A stretch of DNA of 64,000 nt, taken from the NCBI RefSeq assembly GCF_023065955.2, contig NW_026622997.1, positions 19,882,001 to 19,946,000 on the forward strand. The letters are read 5' to 3'. Of the stretch, positions 35,501 to 45,844 are shown in pieces; the first letter of the stretch is position 1, and every line of letters begins with the position of its first letter. The notes beneath the pieces are model-generated. The model was not told the origin of the DNA and made no database searches. It was given only the letters and a program-made list of their open reading frames with translations. The position numbers were made by a program, and so were the translations under genes. Source of the stretch: Ursus arctos. Lineage: Eukaryota; Chordata; Mammalia; Carnivora; Ursidae.

Positions 35501-36649
35501 ATAAAATGCTACAAAGCACTAGATGAATTAGTTCATGTTTTAAAGTGCACAGAGGCTTGATTTCAGGGTTCCATGGGCCAGAGCACAAACAAGTATCCTC
35601 AAGTACTTTCTGTCTCAGGATCCCTCCGTACCCACAAACTTCACATTCGGGGAAGAGGAGAACCCCCCCCACCTCACTGTGACAAACTGTTTACCACAAG
35701 GAACACATCAAGCACTTGCATCCCTTACTCGAGTGTATTTGTTTAAAATGCCTCTGCATTTAACAGTGTTTACCCCTTAACTTACCGTCTAGAAATGCTT
35801 CTAATATATTACCCTGGAACACAAAGGCTAGTTATAGGGCCGGCTTACCCAGTAGTAAACCACAGGAAAGCAGCATTCATACCCCTGCAGATTCACCAGA
35901 CCTTCTTAATCATCCGTCACATTTTTCTTTTGCCTTCCAAACAGCAGACTTCAGATGTTTTTATAAAACCTTTCCATTGTAACATGGGCCCCTAAAGCTT
36001 GAGCACGGACATTTCTCTTGTAAATACCAAGAGTTTATTACGAGCTTGACTCACGATATCCGCCTGCTGGTGCTACTCACTTTTCAAAGTTTAGGAATAA
36101 GAAGTCACATGGGAGCAGGTGGCAGGACAGAGACCCCTTAAAATGCGGTTCGGTCACTGGTCCCTCCCTGCCCATCACAGGCTCCCCTGCTCCACCGCAA
36201 ACACAGCGGCAATATTGGGGTGGTGGCCCGCGTCCCGTGACCCGTTTGCCGGGGATCGAGGATCCTGTGTTGCGGAATGAAGGGAGCGTGTTCCCCATCT
36301 CAGCACGATGACATTACAGTGAGACTTCGAAGCTAGCCTCAGAGGCGCACAAACCGGTATTAACCACGGTCTGCCGCAAGCATATGGGGAAAGACAGGCG
36401 GGAGCAGATCACCAGGGAAGACTCATGGCATATTTGCCCACAACACTGCTACAGTGGCATAGCTTAGAGAGAGTGAGAGGCAAGGCATTCATCCGCTACT
36501 TTACTCTGGAAGGAGGATCATTTTGGGGGAAATCTGCAAACCATGTGAGGACAGAAGGCAACACTGCTTTCAAGTTATGAGTAATGAGCCGTTTGGGGGG
36601 AAGGACGTGGATTCTGTCATTCATTCTGACAGGGGCTTCTTAGCAGAGA

Positions 36650-36712
36650 AGGAGGAGGAGGGTGGAGGGTGGGGGGCGGGCGGGCCGGCTGGGGGGGGAG
36701 GCGTCGAGAGAG
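36650..36712 (+). other. G-rich tract with G-quadruplex potential
   Basis: Consecutive G runs of three or more, separated by one to three bases (AGGGTGGGGGGCGGGCGGG), satisfy the usual intramolecular G-quadruplex pattern on the plus strand. No promoter was identified next to it. Confidence 0.6.
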
Positions 36713-36987
36713 GACAGAAGGGTGAAGCCAGCCAGGCAAATGAGAAGGAGAAATTGCAATTAGGGACCTTATGGAAAAGCTGCTGGTAAGCCACCCTGGC
36801 CAAAGGAAAATGTTGATTGGACCAGTTTTCGGAGGGAAACAGACAGCCCTTCTGCAAGCAGATGGATGACAAATCTCTGGGAGGAGGCTGTGTTGTTCAT
36901 GTGTGAAACGGTCCTAGCCAAAGAGTAAAAGCGCCAAGCCATGTATGTAAGCAGTAGCCACCTGGCCTGCGTGTGGTGGTGGGAGCG

Positions 36988-36989
<2 letters not shown>

Positions 36990-37021
<32 letters not shown>
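36990..37021. repeat. (GT)n microsatellite
   Basis: About 16 GT units without interruption. Confidence 0.97.
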
Positions 37022-37024
<3 letters not shown>

Positions 37025-38284
37025 GGCAAGACTTTGGCGACAAAATCATGAGCTGAAAACTCCAGACCATTAAACCAAATGGGTCTCCCCTTGTATCCCT
37101 CTCTCTTCTTTCTCCTTTTTTTCTTTCTGGCTCCCTTTCTCCCCCTGCCCCCACCCAGCACCCTCTTGCTGCTTTAACTCTCCCACTTCTACATGTATCA
37201 CCTCCCGAAACCAGAAGATTAAAAAAAAACCTGATAGTAAAAAACCCAATACAAGGCAGGATTCCGACTGAGCAAGCAGAAATAATCTACCAGCAAAGGA
37301 CGAGGTCAGAACATCTTTGCATCCCCACCTGAGCACCGCCCCCGCCAGAGTCGATCCTCTCGGGCTGGGTGTACTGGGGGGTGGAGGGAGGCAGGGGGAA
37401 CAGGAGGGATTTTTGTGGAAGTGTGTGGTCTAGGTCCAGAGGTGGAGCTCCATGGCCTCTGATGGGGGCCGGGCTCTCTTTTGGGGCAGATATGATCAAC
37501 ATTCCTCATCAGGGCTTCTCCGCCGCGGTGTTACTGACATTTGTACTGGCTAATTCTCTGCTGTGGGGGGGGAGGGGGCTGTCCTGTGCATGACCGATGT
37601 CCTGGGGGGTGAAATCGGAACTACTGAGATAAGTTTTATGGAGGGTTAGCTCATTCCAAGTGAAAGCTACACACTGAAAAACACCCTCTCACACATCTGA
37701 TATTATTACAAAGACTTTAAGAAAAGACCGTCCTCCTTTCTGATTTTTTGCATACTTTCTTCTACCTGACTTGTGAATGCGTCTCAAGTCCGAGCAGAGC
37801 ATCAAGGGCTCCATTTTTAAAGTGACCTCAGCTGCCTCCAGTGTTTGGGGCATTAAGCCCTAGAAGGCTGGACGGAAACATTCAGGCAGGATACAACTCC
37901 CATTCTTTCATTCAGCTTCTGCAAAATAACGTTGCATACATATGCATGCCTCAGAATCGGGCTCTGCTAACTGTCTGCACCCAAAAGAGAAAGCAGACGC
38001 AGAAAGACGATTGAAAATGTATTCCACGGGGCTCTGAGGTTGTTTTGAAAGACTCTTGATTCCTCACAGATTTTCAGTGACTAGAGGGATGGGGCTGTGG
38101 GAGGGGAGGCTTGCTGCACTCTGAATTATTTAGCTGACTCAAATGAACAGATTTCACATTGCTCAATGTACCTGATATTGACATTGCTGTTTATGGATCG
38201 GGTCTTTTTTTATGTGTAAAGTACGGTTGTGAGGGCATAAGAGCATAAACAAGACGTGGCCTGTTTTCTCTGGTACACTGGGAT

Positions 38285-38505
38285 GGCCAAGAGCTAATAT
38301 TTCTTAAGTGTGACACGAGCTGTTGTAAGAACTTCACGTTCATTCAACCCTCAGGAGTGTGTGAGGTGGCTTTTATTAAACCAAGTTTGCAAAGGAAGAA
38401 ACCAGATGGAGAGGTTAAGTACTGAGCCCGAGTACAGTGCTAGGAGATGGCGGAGGGGGAATCTGAACCCAGGCAGGCTCACTCCCGTGCCTGCATATCT
38501 CACTG
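38285..38505 (-). repeat. MIR SINE
   Basis: TTGCAAAGGAAGAAACCAGATGG, AGAGGTTAAGTACTGAGCCC and GGGGGAATCTGAACCCAGGCAG are the reversed MIR core and head. The upstream TCATTCAACCCTCAGGAG is the reversed 3' half. Confidence 0.75.
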
Positions 38506-39164
38506 GCATGCTGGGCTGCCCTTTTCTGCTCCGATAGTTACACAGTTAGCCACACCAACAGGCAGGCGGTGTGAAGTGTTATAAATAGCAAAGAAGGACA
38601 AAAAATAAAAGGGATCTGGGAACCCAAAGGAGGGACAGGCTAGCTGGTATAGTGGTTAGACAGGCTTGTCGAGGAGACAGGTGTGAGTGGGATGCTGAAG
38701 TAGGGGAGGAGTTTGACGGGCTGGGTCAGAATGAGGGGCACATGGATGTGAATGTGCGGGGAATGTTGGAATTAACGATGGGAGTTAGGCTTGGCAGGAA
38801 GGTCGGCCATGCCCACCGATGGGGGGGAAGAGAGAGGAAAGGATGGGGAGGCTGTCAGAGGTCACCCAGTCACTGCACCTCCTCGCCGTGTGCGGAGAGC
38901 TCGGGGGTTTCTGATGAGGTGAGGGCACATCTGGGATGTGGCTCTGGTGTGTCTCTCTTCCTAAGAACCCTAGATTTAAACTCGGCCCTACTACTTCTTC
39001 CCCATAAAAAGACATCCCATCTTTTAAACTGCTTTTTCTCTACTGACTGGGGAGACCCCACGTTTCTCACAGGCACTGCCAAACACGCAAAGAAAGACAG
39101 CAGGCACTTGAGAGATGTTGAGAGCCCTTTTAGCAGAAAAAAACAACAGCATCAGAATTTCTCT
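38506..39164. other. Unique sequence within a 238-codon open frame
   Basis: The plus-strand frame 38652-39368 is the longest in the window. Its last third runs through the adjoining MIR, and it has no recognised motif, so I do not call it a gene. Confidence 0.35.
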
Positions 39165-39360
39165 TATAATAACAGCACCCAGGTTTCTACAATTTTAATC
39201 CCATGTGATCCACATGGGAACCGCAAGCAGCCATTACCATCTCCCTCCTTGACAAATGGAGAAACAGAGGCAGGGACAGCTAAGAGCTTCCTTCCCCCAA
39301 GAGCACACAGTGAGATGGTGTGCCAACGGGGGCCCACACCTCGGTCTTCGATTCCCACTG
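39165..39360 (-). repeat. MIR SINE
   Basis: CTTGACAAATGGAGAAACAGAGGC, GAGCACACAGTGAGATGG and CACACCTCGGTCTTCGATTCC match the reversed MIR core and head region. Confidence 0.65.
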
Positions 39361-40984
39361 GAAGCTAATTGTCCCAAATCACATTTTTAAGTACATGTGC
39401 CTGAGAGGCTTGCCGCTCAGGCAAGATCACAGTGAGTTCCAGAAGGAACGCAACCACATTCTCCTGGAATGACACCATTATTGTGGTGAGTTAAAAGCTC
39501 AACGGGACAGGAGTTAAACATTGAAAGGAAAAAAGCTCCTCAAGCTCACTGATGAGTGGCTTGGACCCACAGTCCCAGTGCTCCTCAGGCTGGCGTCGGA
39601 GGGAAGTGGTCGGATCAGGGGTGAAGGGGGACATCTGCCCGCCAGCACATTTCAAAACGTGAGCCCTCAAACCCCCAAGCTTCTGACTTCATCTTCCAGA
39701 TCACAGCAACTATCAAAATAAAGCTATATGGTTCATTCAACATCAATCAAAAAGGTGGAGGGAAGGAAGGATAGAACAAAACAGGAAAAGATTGTGTGTT
39801 AGAGAGCCCAGCCTGTGGTCTGCAAAGCTGACAGTTATTACGCGTAATTAGCACAAAGCAAGGTTCTGTATACACACTATCTCCAGACATGTTTTTGAAA
39901 CAAGGGCTTTGCCTTTTACCACCAATAATTTGTCTTGTTGTATGTTGTTACTTACACAGATGTTCCATAATTTTTTGCATATGGCTCAGCCAAAGAAAGC
40001 TTTTTCCCCTCCCATTTTTGGGAAAGATGCAACTGCCTCTGTGAGGGAGAGGAGAACGTCTAGTTTTTACATAATTTCTATGGTGATGATGGGTTGGGGG
40101 TGGCTGGGGCGCGCGCTCGTCTGTGTGTGCGCGCGCGCACACGCGCGCACGTAGTAACCAGATTCTCCGCCCCATCCTGCAACTGCATTTTATTGGACTC
40201 TCTTTACTAAGCCATTCCTATGGGATTTGGGAGCACTGTGTACATCCAAGTTTCATGGCATTTGCTGGGATAACACATTATCAAAAGCCTCTCTCCAAAG
40301 GGCCTGAATATTTACAGAAGGAAAGAGAGGCGGGAGAGATGTGAATACATGGGAGACTGTTTCTCTTTCTTGGCAGTCTTTACAACCGAACACAGCAGAG
40401 CCTCCCATGTTTCTGAGACGCCCTCCGCGCAGTCCAGTATGCACATATACGGTATCAGAGGACAGCTCCGCCTGGCGCTTTCTTGGGAAGGAGGGTCTGT
40501 CTGTGCGGATGTGGTTTATTTTCAGGGGGTGGGGGCAGGGGTGCAGCTATCAGAGGGCGGGGTAGATGAAATCCAAGTATAGAGAAAGCCAACAGGCTGA
40601 AAGGATCGGGGGGCGAGGGCAGATTAAGAAAAAATATATACATCTTCTCTTTTATTGCGCTACCACCAATTGAGAGAACATTCTGTTGGGGGGATGTCTG
40701 CCAACGACTTCTAATTCAGTTTGTTCCACCCGTTTTATTTTTAAACTCAAGTGCAGATTTTATTCCTGGAATGTTATAGAATTGGTGTGGGCAGAAATGG
40801 GCAAATTTACTTCAGAGGTGTTTTATAACAACTTGGAAAAGACCCTCTAAAATTCTCCAAGTACATTTCAGGGGTGAATTTGATTTCCTTTCTCTTCCTC
40901 AGAAACCTGTTTTGATTTTTTTTTTAAATTGCATTTTACAAAGCAAAACATGATTATCATTTTGAAAGCAGTTCAAAACAATGG
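39361..40984. other. Unique sequence with a Z-DNA-like tract
   Basis: No repeat family was recognised other than the GC/GT alternating tract at about 40.11 kb. Frames of up to 81 codons are chance. Confidence 0.4.
40109..40152. repeat. Alternating purine-pyrimidine (GC/GT/AC) tract
   Basis: GCGCGCGCTCGTCTGTGTG is followed by GCGCGCGCGCACACGCGCGCAC. Nearly perfect alternation with many CpGs is the classic Z-DNA-forming composition. It is an isolated tract, not a CpG island. Confidence 0.85.
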
Positions 40985-41145
40985 TACTATCTATTAGGTA
41001 TTTACTATAAGCTAGGCAGTTTGGAAACAGTCTGCATACTCTCTCTCCCTGAATCCTCACAGCTACCTTATTATGCCCATGTATGGGTGAGAAACCAAGG
41101 TAGGGAGGCATGCCAGAGATGAGTTCAAATCCAGGTCCTGACAGT
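40985..41145 (-). repeat. MIR SINE
   Basis: CTGAATCCTCACAGCTACC, TTATTATGCCCATGTATGGGTGAGAAACCAAGG and GAGTTCAAATCCAGGTCCTGAC are the reversed MIR 3' half, core and head. Confidence 0.7.
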
Positions 41146-43029
41146 ATCAAAATCCTTCTCAGCCACTATGCAATTGTGTTTCCATGTATCAATGTCTGGC
41201 AATACATGTGATTAACCATTAGGCTACTATTTATTATTCTAACAGGATGGTGGCAAAAGCAGATTCTTTAGCCTGCTTTTCTGATGACGGACCCTGGTGT
41301 AGTCACAGGAGGCTTACAAGATCTGTCTATCTCTGGGCAGTTTTAGGGGTGGGCATGGTAGTATCAAGGGAGTGGCAGAATCGATGAGCATATATATTTA
41401 TTTTGAAATGCCACAGCACCAGCACCAAAAATTGCTCGTCCTACCTTGGCAACATTAGATAGAATGTCCCTCCCAACCCCCGTCCTCCAAAAGTATTTAC
41501 TTCAAAAATCGATTTCTTCTGTCACTATTTATCGCTGCATTTTGCTCAGTGGTTCTGAGAAACCGCATGGAAAATCACAATGTTACACTTGTTAAATTGA
41601 CCCTGCAGGGCTCTACCACTAGTACATGTATCATCCCAAGAGGTAAAAAGGCAAGTCTGCCAGGCTCATGCTGAGAATATCATCATGAAACCAACAAGGA
41701 TATGCAAATCTGTCTGTTCTATAGCTCATTTGCATAGTTTTTCATTGGTTTTGTAGAACCTCTATCCTAAATGTCAATTTCTTTTTCTTTCCTAAAGCTT
41801 ATTAGCTGTGTGTGATGTTTACAGCTTGAAGACCAAACAGATTTAATAGGTAAAACATTTAAACGACATAATTAAAAAGCATGTGAGGAAGAGGGGAAAA
41901 AAAAAAAAAAAGGCTCTGATGTAGATCAAATGCAAAGATATACTTGTGCTGTTAAAATATGCTTTCCAAGTCTGGAAGATGTAGAGGCTTCATGCATGTC
42001 TGTGCACGCATAAGCACCACCACAAAATTTGCTTAACCTATTTTTTTTTCTGCAACGATCTAGAAAAAGCAGAGAGATGTGCTTACAAACTACCAAGGGC
42101 TTGAACCTAGTTGCTGAGTACACATTTTACTCACAACGAAATCTGAATGGAAGTCTGCCAACGTCTGGGCCGACGTTCAAACATTCTGAGTTTCTGTGTA
42201 TTCCAATCTCTCAAAACTAATGTTTTAAAACTCTTTTGATATTTTCTGAGGCACTACAGAGCTAAAGCCTCACCTCTCAGTTCAGAGCAACATACAACAA
42301 TCATATTCTGCTCTCAAGATGTGCAAAGGCCTTTCACTGTGCAGCATTTAACTTCATCTGCGGCATGGATAAGACAGACGCGTGATGGCTTTTGAGCCAA
42401 ATTATTTTCCTTTGTGCATCCAAGTTAGGGACTGGGTGAAAAGGCAGGTTTGGAGAAATCTTGGAAATACCTATAACTATTGAAAAAATAATTACCTAAA
42501 TGGGAGGCAATATCTTATTTTACTTTTTTGCATTTCATGTGGCCACTGAGTATAGTACCTTACGGCTACTAGTCATTGCTCCACAGCTCTGCTGAAAGGT
42601 AAATGGTGATCCACACCTTTGGAATACCTCTTCCCTGGCATCTCTGATACAATGAGCTGATGCCCCAAGTTTCACATGCATTGCAGGAGAAACCGCTGCT
42701 TAATATCCAATTAAATGTGATAGTTGGCTTTAAGGAAGAAAAGGAAAACCAAATGCGCTTAGGAGATCTGAGAGGTGGGTAAATAACAGCGGCCCGCCAC
42801 TACAAACAGAGAGAGATGTTTTTCCGGGTGAAGCATCTTCCTGCCACATGGAGCCCAGGTAAGGCTGCCATAAAACAGCACTGGCAAGTTTTAATACCTT
42901 TGGGGCTACGGGCACATTTATGTCTTGATGGAATTCAGCTGTGCTTACTGTCAAACACAATCCATCCTGTTTTGAGTTCTTTCTTCTGTCTAACGTGATG
43001 GGCAGCAGGATGAAACACGTTGCATGAAA
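41146..43029. other. Unique AT-rich sequence with candidate regulatory motifs
   Basis: No transposon was recognised except a faint GTGGCCACTGAGTATAGTACC piece near 42.54 kb. The 41.65-41.88 kb part has paired octamers and homeodomain-like TAAT motifs. No coding frame is supported. Confidence 0.4.
41701..41736. promoter_or_regulatory. Paired inverted octamer (POU) motifs, candidate
   Basis: TATGCAAAT (41701-41709) and its exact reverse complement ATTTGCATA (41728-41736) lie 18 bases apart. ATGCAAAT is the established binding site of POU-domain (Oct) factors. Whether this pair is functional cannot be told from the sequence. Confidence 0.35.
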
Positions 43030-43042
43030 CAGCATGGAAGAG

Positions 43043-43204
43043 GGCATCCGGGTGGCTCAGTTGGTGAAGCGTCTGCCTTCAGCTCAGGTCATGATCCAGG
43101 GGTCCTGGGATCGAGCCCTGCCTCCGGCTCCCTGCTCATCGGGGAGTCTGCTTCTCCCTCTGCACCCTCCCCCCCATCCCGCCCGTGCTTGGTTGTGCAT
43201 GCAT

Positions 43205-43241
<37 letters not shown>

Positions 43242-43269
43242 AATAAATAAATCATCTTAAAAAAAAAAT
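43043..43269 (+). repeat. Carnivore SINE (SINEC)
   Basis: GGCATCCGGGTGGCTCAG, GAAGCGTCTGCCTTCAGC and GTCCTGGGATCGAGCCCTG are followed by a middle carrying a pure (CT)n run (about 43207-43238) and an AAATAAATAAATC tail. A perfect 13-base target duplication, CAGCATGGAAGAG, lies at 43030-43042 and 43270-43282. Confidence 0.97.
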
Positions 43270-43282
43270 CAGCATGGAAGAG

Positions 43283-43999
43283 AATGAGAATAAGAAAAGT
43301 CTCAAAGTAAAGGCAGAAATGGTGATGCTCCAGCCACAGTCTACAGACCGAGGTCTTAACAGCTCTCGGATTAATTGTTTCCGAAGCTCCGGCAAACCAC
43401 AGATCAGCTCTATGCCTCTATTTCCTCATCTGCTAAACAAGGGTCACCACACATCCTCTCGCCTCCGAGAAGTTTTGTGAAACGGAGAGGCTTATGGAAA
43501 GTGCTGCAAACGTGGATGCCAAACGATTATCTCATAATTCAATGTGCCCAAATCAGATGGAAACAAGTGAAACCCCAAATTAATTTGATACCATATGCTA
43601 TGGGTTGCATTTTCCAAAAGCCTTTGAAAATTGGCATTTATAATATTTGTGGGTTCATCCCTTTCCGTGTACAGAAACATGTGCACACATCAAAACAGAC
43701 CCAGTTAAGTCTTAATTATCCAGCGGAGGATTATCCAAGATTCTTACTGTTTCTCCCTTTTCCTGCTGCCCATTTTTTAGATTCTCTGGCAATTCCCCCA
43801 TGATTAAGGAAAAGCATGCATATCAATCAATCCCTTTCCTTACTCATTGTAATTTTGATTATCTGTGTCGCCTTAGCCTCCACTGGCACGCCTAAGTGAG
43901 GACGTGCTATTTGTACTCACAGCTCGATGTAAACATTTACCTGTATTACCAGGAAAGGAAGTAGTGACCTAAATTAACTTAATCCTTATTCACCTTCTA
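43283..43999. other. Unique sequence
   Basis: The plus-strand frame 43375-43803 (142 codons) is unrecognised, and a minus-strand frame overlaps it. No other signal was found. Confidence 0.35.
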
Positions 44000-44013
44000 A
44001 AACTTTGCTTACT

Positions 44014-44054
44014 ATCTATGGCCCTAGCACCCTGAACGCGCCCGATCTCGTCTG
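44014..44054 (+). pseudogene. 5S rRNA tailless retropseudogene (first 41 nt)
   Basis: The 41 bases align without gaps to nucleotides 1-41 of vertebrate 5S rRNA, with 37 identical (differences at positions 1, 6, 11 and 14). The diagnostic block CACCCTGAACGCGCCCGATC is intact. There is no poly-A or other tail. A perfect 14-base target duplication, AAACTTTGCTTACT, flanks it (44000-44013 and 44055-44068), so this is a retroposed, 3'-truncated copy. It lacks the rest of the gene, including box C, and cannot work as a 5S gene. Confidence 0.93.
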
Positions 44055-44101
44055 AAACTTTGCTTACTGAATGGATATTTTGTTAAGATTTATTTCTTTC
44101 A

Positions 44102-44294
44102 GGAGCGCCTGGGTGGCACAGTCGTTAAGCGTCTGCCTTCGGCTCAGGGCGTGATCCCAGAGTTCTGGGATCGAGCCCTACGTCAGGCTCTTCCGCTGGA
44201 AGCCTGCTTCTTCCTCTCCCACTCCCCCTGCTTGTGTTCCCTCTCTCGCTGGCTGTCTCTGTCAAATAAAGAAATAAAATCTTTAAAAAAAAAA
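44102..44294 (+). repeat. Carnivore SINE (SINEC), young arctoid-like type
   Basis: GGAGCGCCTGGGTGGCACAG, TCGTTAAGCGTCTGCCTTC, CTCAGGGCGTGATCCCAGAG, CTGCTTCTTCCTCTCCC, the TCTCTCGCTGGCTGTCTCTG block and AATAAAATCTTTAAAAA. A perfect 17-base target duplication, AAGATTTATTTCTTTCA, lies at 44085-44101 and 44295-44311. This copy is among the youngest in the window by subtype and by duplication identity. Confidence 0.98.
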
Positions 44295-44475
44295 AAGATT
44301 TATTTCTTTCATAGTTTTAGATCTATTCACCCGCCTTTTAAAATTGAGAATAAGAAACACATTTTAACCTTTCCTTGATGACTCAGCGGTAACAATAACC
44401 ATCTATTCATTATGGAGCTATGCTATGGAGCACAGTTTTCTACGTGCTTTTGAATATTCTTCCCACCTCATCTCA

Positions 44476-44506
44476 ATTTTAGTATATGTGCTGCCAAAGC
44501 GAGCAC
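44476..44506 (-). pseudogene. U6 snRNA tailless retropseudogene (first 31 nt)
   Basis: On the minus strand these bases read as nucleotides 1-31 of U6 snRNA (GTGCTCGCTTTGGCAGCAC, then ATATACTAAAAT). There is one difference, a C-to-T at a CpG. No tail is present. The flanks CACCTCATCTCA (44464-44475) and CACTTCATCTCA (44511-44522) form a likely target duplication. It becomes 16 bases with three mismatches if extended to 44460-44475 and 44507-44522. The internal and 3' parts of U6 are missing, so it is not functional. Confidence 0.85.
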
Positions 44507-44544
44507 TTTGCACTTCATCTCAGCCTTATTTCTTCATCTGACAA

Positions 44545-45545
44545 ATCAAGTATTTGTGGATTGTCTCTTCTATGTCAGGCACTAGGCTGCTAGGAGGTAT
44601 AGACTGAATGAGGAAAACAGGCATGGTCTCTACCCTCGTGGAGCTTATGTTCTAGTTGGAGAGAAAAGACATAAATGACACAATCACACAAATGAATAAG
44701 CTTAGGTGTGAAAATGGCTCTCAAAGAAAAGTATAGGGTGATGGGGAACTTTTGAAAGTGGTGTAAGAAGTTCAGGGAAGTGGGGGCTCCTGGAGAGAGG
44801 TGTGGGACCAGAAGTGTGGCCGTGGAGATGGGGAGAAGTGGGTAGGTCCAAAAGATATGTAAGCTGTGGAATCAGTAAGACATGGTGACAGAGGTAGAGG
44901 AAGAGAGAGAGGGACACTTCGAGGATGACTTTTTGGGATCTGTCCTGGGAAAGCAGATGATGCCAGTGTCCAAGATGGAGAACAGGAGCAAGAAGAGATT
45001 TGGTGGAGTGGATGGGATTAGAACTTTGGCCTTGACCACATTCAGAAAAGGTGCCTTTATGATATTTACATGGAGCAGGCCATTGGAGATAGAGGTTCAA
45101 GTTTGTGGAGAAAGCTGGCCTCAAGGTAGAGATGCAGAAATCCGTGCCCATCAGGAAGCCGAGAGTTGGGATGAGATCATCTGGGGTAGAAACATAACTG
45201 GAGGAGAGAAGTGGACCAAGGACTGAGCCACAAGGAATGCCAACATGCAGTTGTGGAGAGCATACAGACGAGGAACACGGAAAACCACATGAGGAAGAAC
45301 AGACCAGAAAGGTGGGATGGAAATCAGAAGGGAAGGGTGGTAAGGAAGCCAAGGGAAGAAGGTCTTGATTCAGGAAGGAATGAGCAGCACTAGCGAGGCT
45401 ATTGAGAAGCCAAGTATGACGAGGTTATTTAAAGCACACAATCGATCCAATGACATGGAAATCACAGATGACCTCGGCAGGAGACAAGAGGAGTCTCCAA
45501 GGAGACCTCAGTGGGTACAGACCCAGCTGGAGCCCGGACAGGACT
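44545..45545 (+). repeat. Ancient high-copy mammalian repeat, copy 1 (family not named)
   Basis: The 5' part reads ATGTCAGGCACTAGGCTGC, CTACCCTCGTGGAGCTTATGTTCTAG. Later parts include GGAGATGGGGAGAAGTGG, GATGAGATCATCTGGGG, TGGACCAAGGACTGAGCCAC and ATTGAGAAGCCAAG. I recognise these blocks, in this order, as one widespread old mammalian repeat but cannot name it reliably. The middle is deleted or unrecognisable (44.70-44.80 kb). The antisense 216-codon frame (44702-45352) is a by-product. Confidence 0.6.
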
Positions 45546-45574
45546 GTCTGCGGACTGTCCTCCAACGGGGGCAG

Positions 45575-45800
45575 TAGGTAGTCGTTGAGGGTGCAGGCTC
45601 TTGGAGACAGGCTGTAAGGCTCATGTTCTCGCTCCCCCCTTTAGCTACGAGACTGAAAGCAAACACTGAATTCCTCTAGCGTTCAATGTTCTCACCTGTA
45701 CAATGAGGGAAATAACGCCTACCTACTAGGTTGTTGGGAGACTTAATAAATACAAATCACTTAGCACAGTGCCTGGCACATAGTAGTTGCTCAGCTCATG
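45575..45800 (+). repeat. MIR SINE
   Basis: GTGCAGGCTCTTGGAGACAGGC, TGTTCTCACCTGTACAATGAGG, CCTACTAGGTTGTTGGGAG and CACAGTGCCTGGCACATAGTAGTTGC match MIR from head to tail. It is near full length. Confidence 0.85.
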
Positions 45801-45844
45801 GTAGTCTTTTATTCTTGTGGACACTCTCTTAGCCAATTAAATTT

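Larger units (their letters stand above)
35515..38289. other. Mostly unique, partly G-rich sequence
   Basis: No transposon was recognised apart from a GT microsatellite. G-rich stretches at 36.65-36.71 and 37.37-37.41 kb are noted under findings. Frames of up to 113 codons are unrecognised. Confidence 0.4.

Noticed and set aside
44702..45352. 216-codon minus-strand frame
   Set aside because: It lies antisense to an ancient interspersed repeat and has no recognisable domain.
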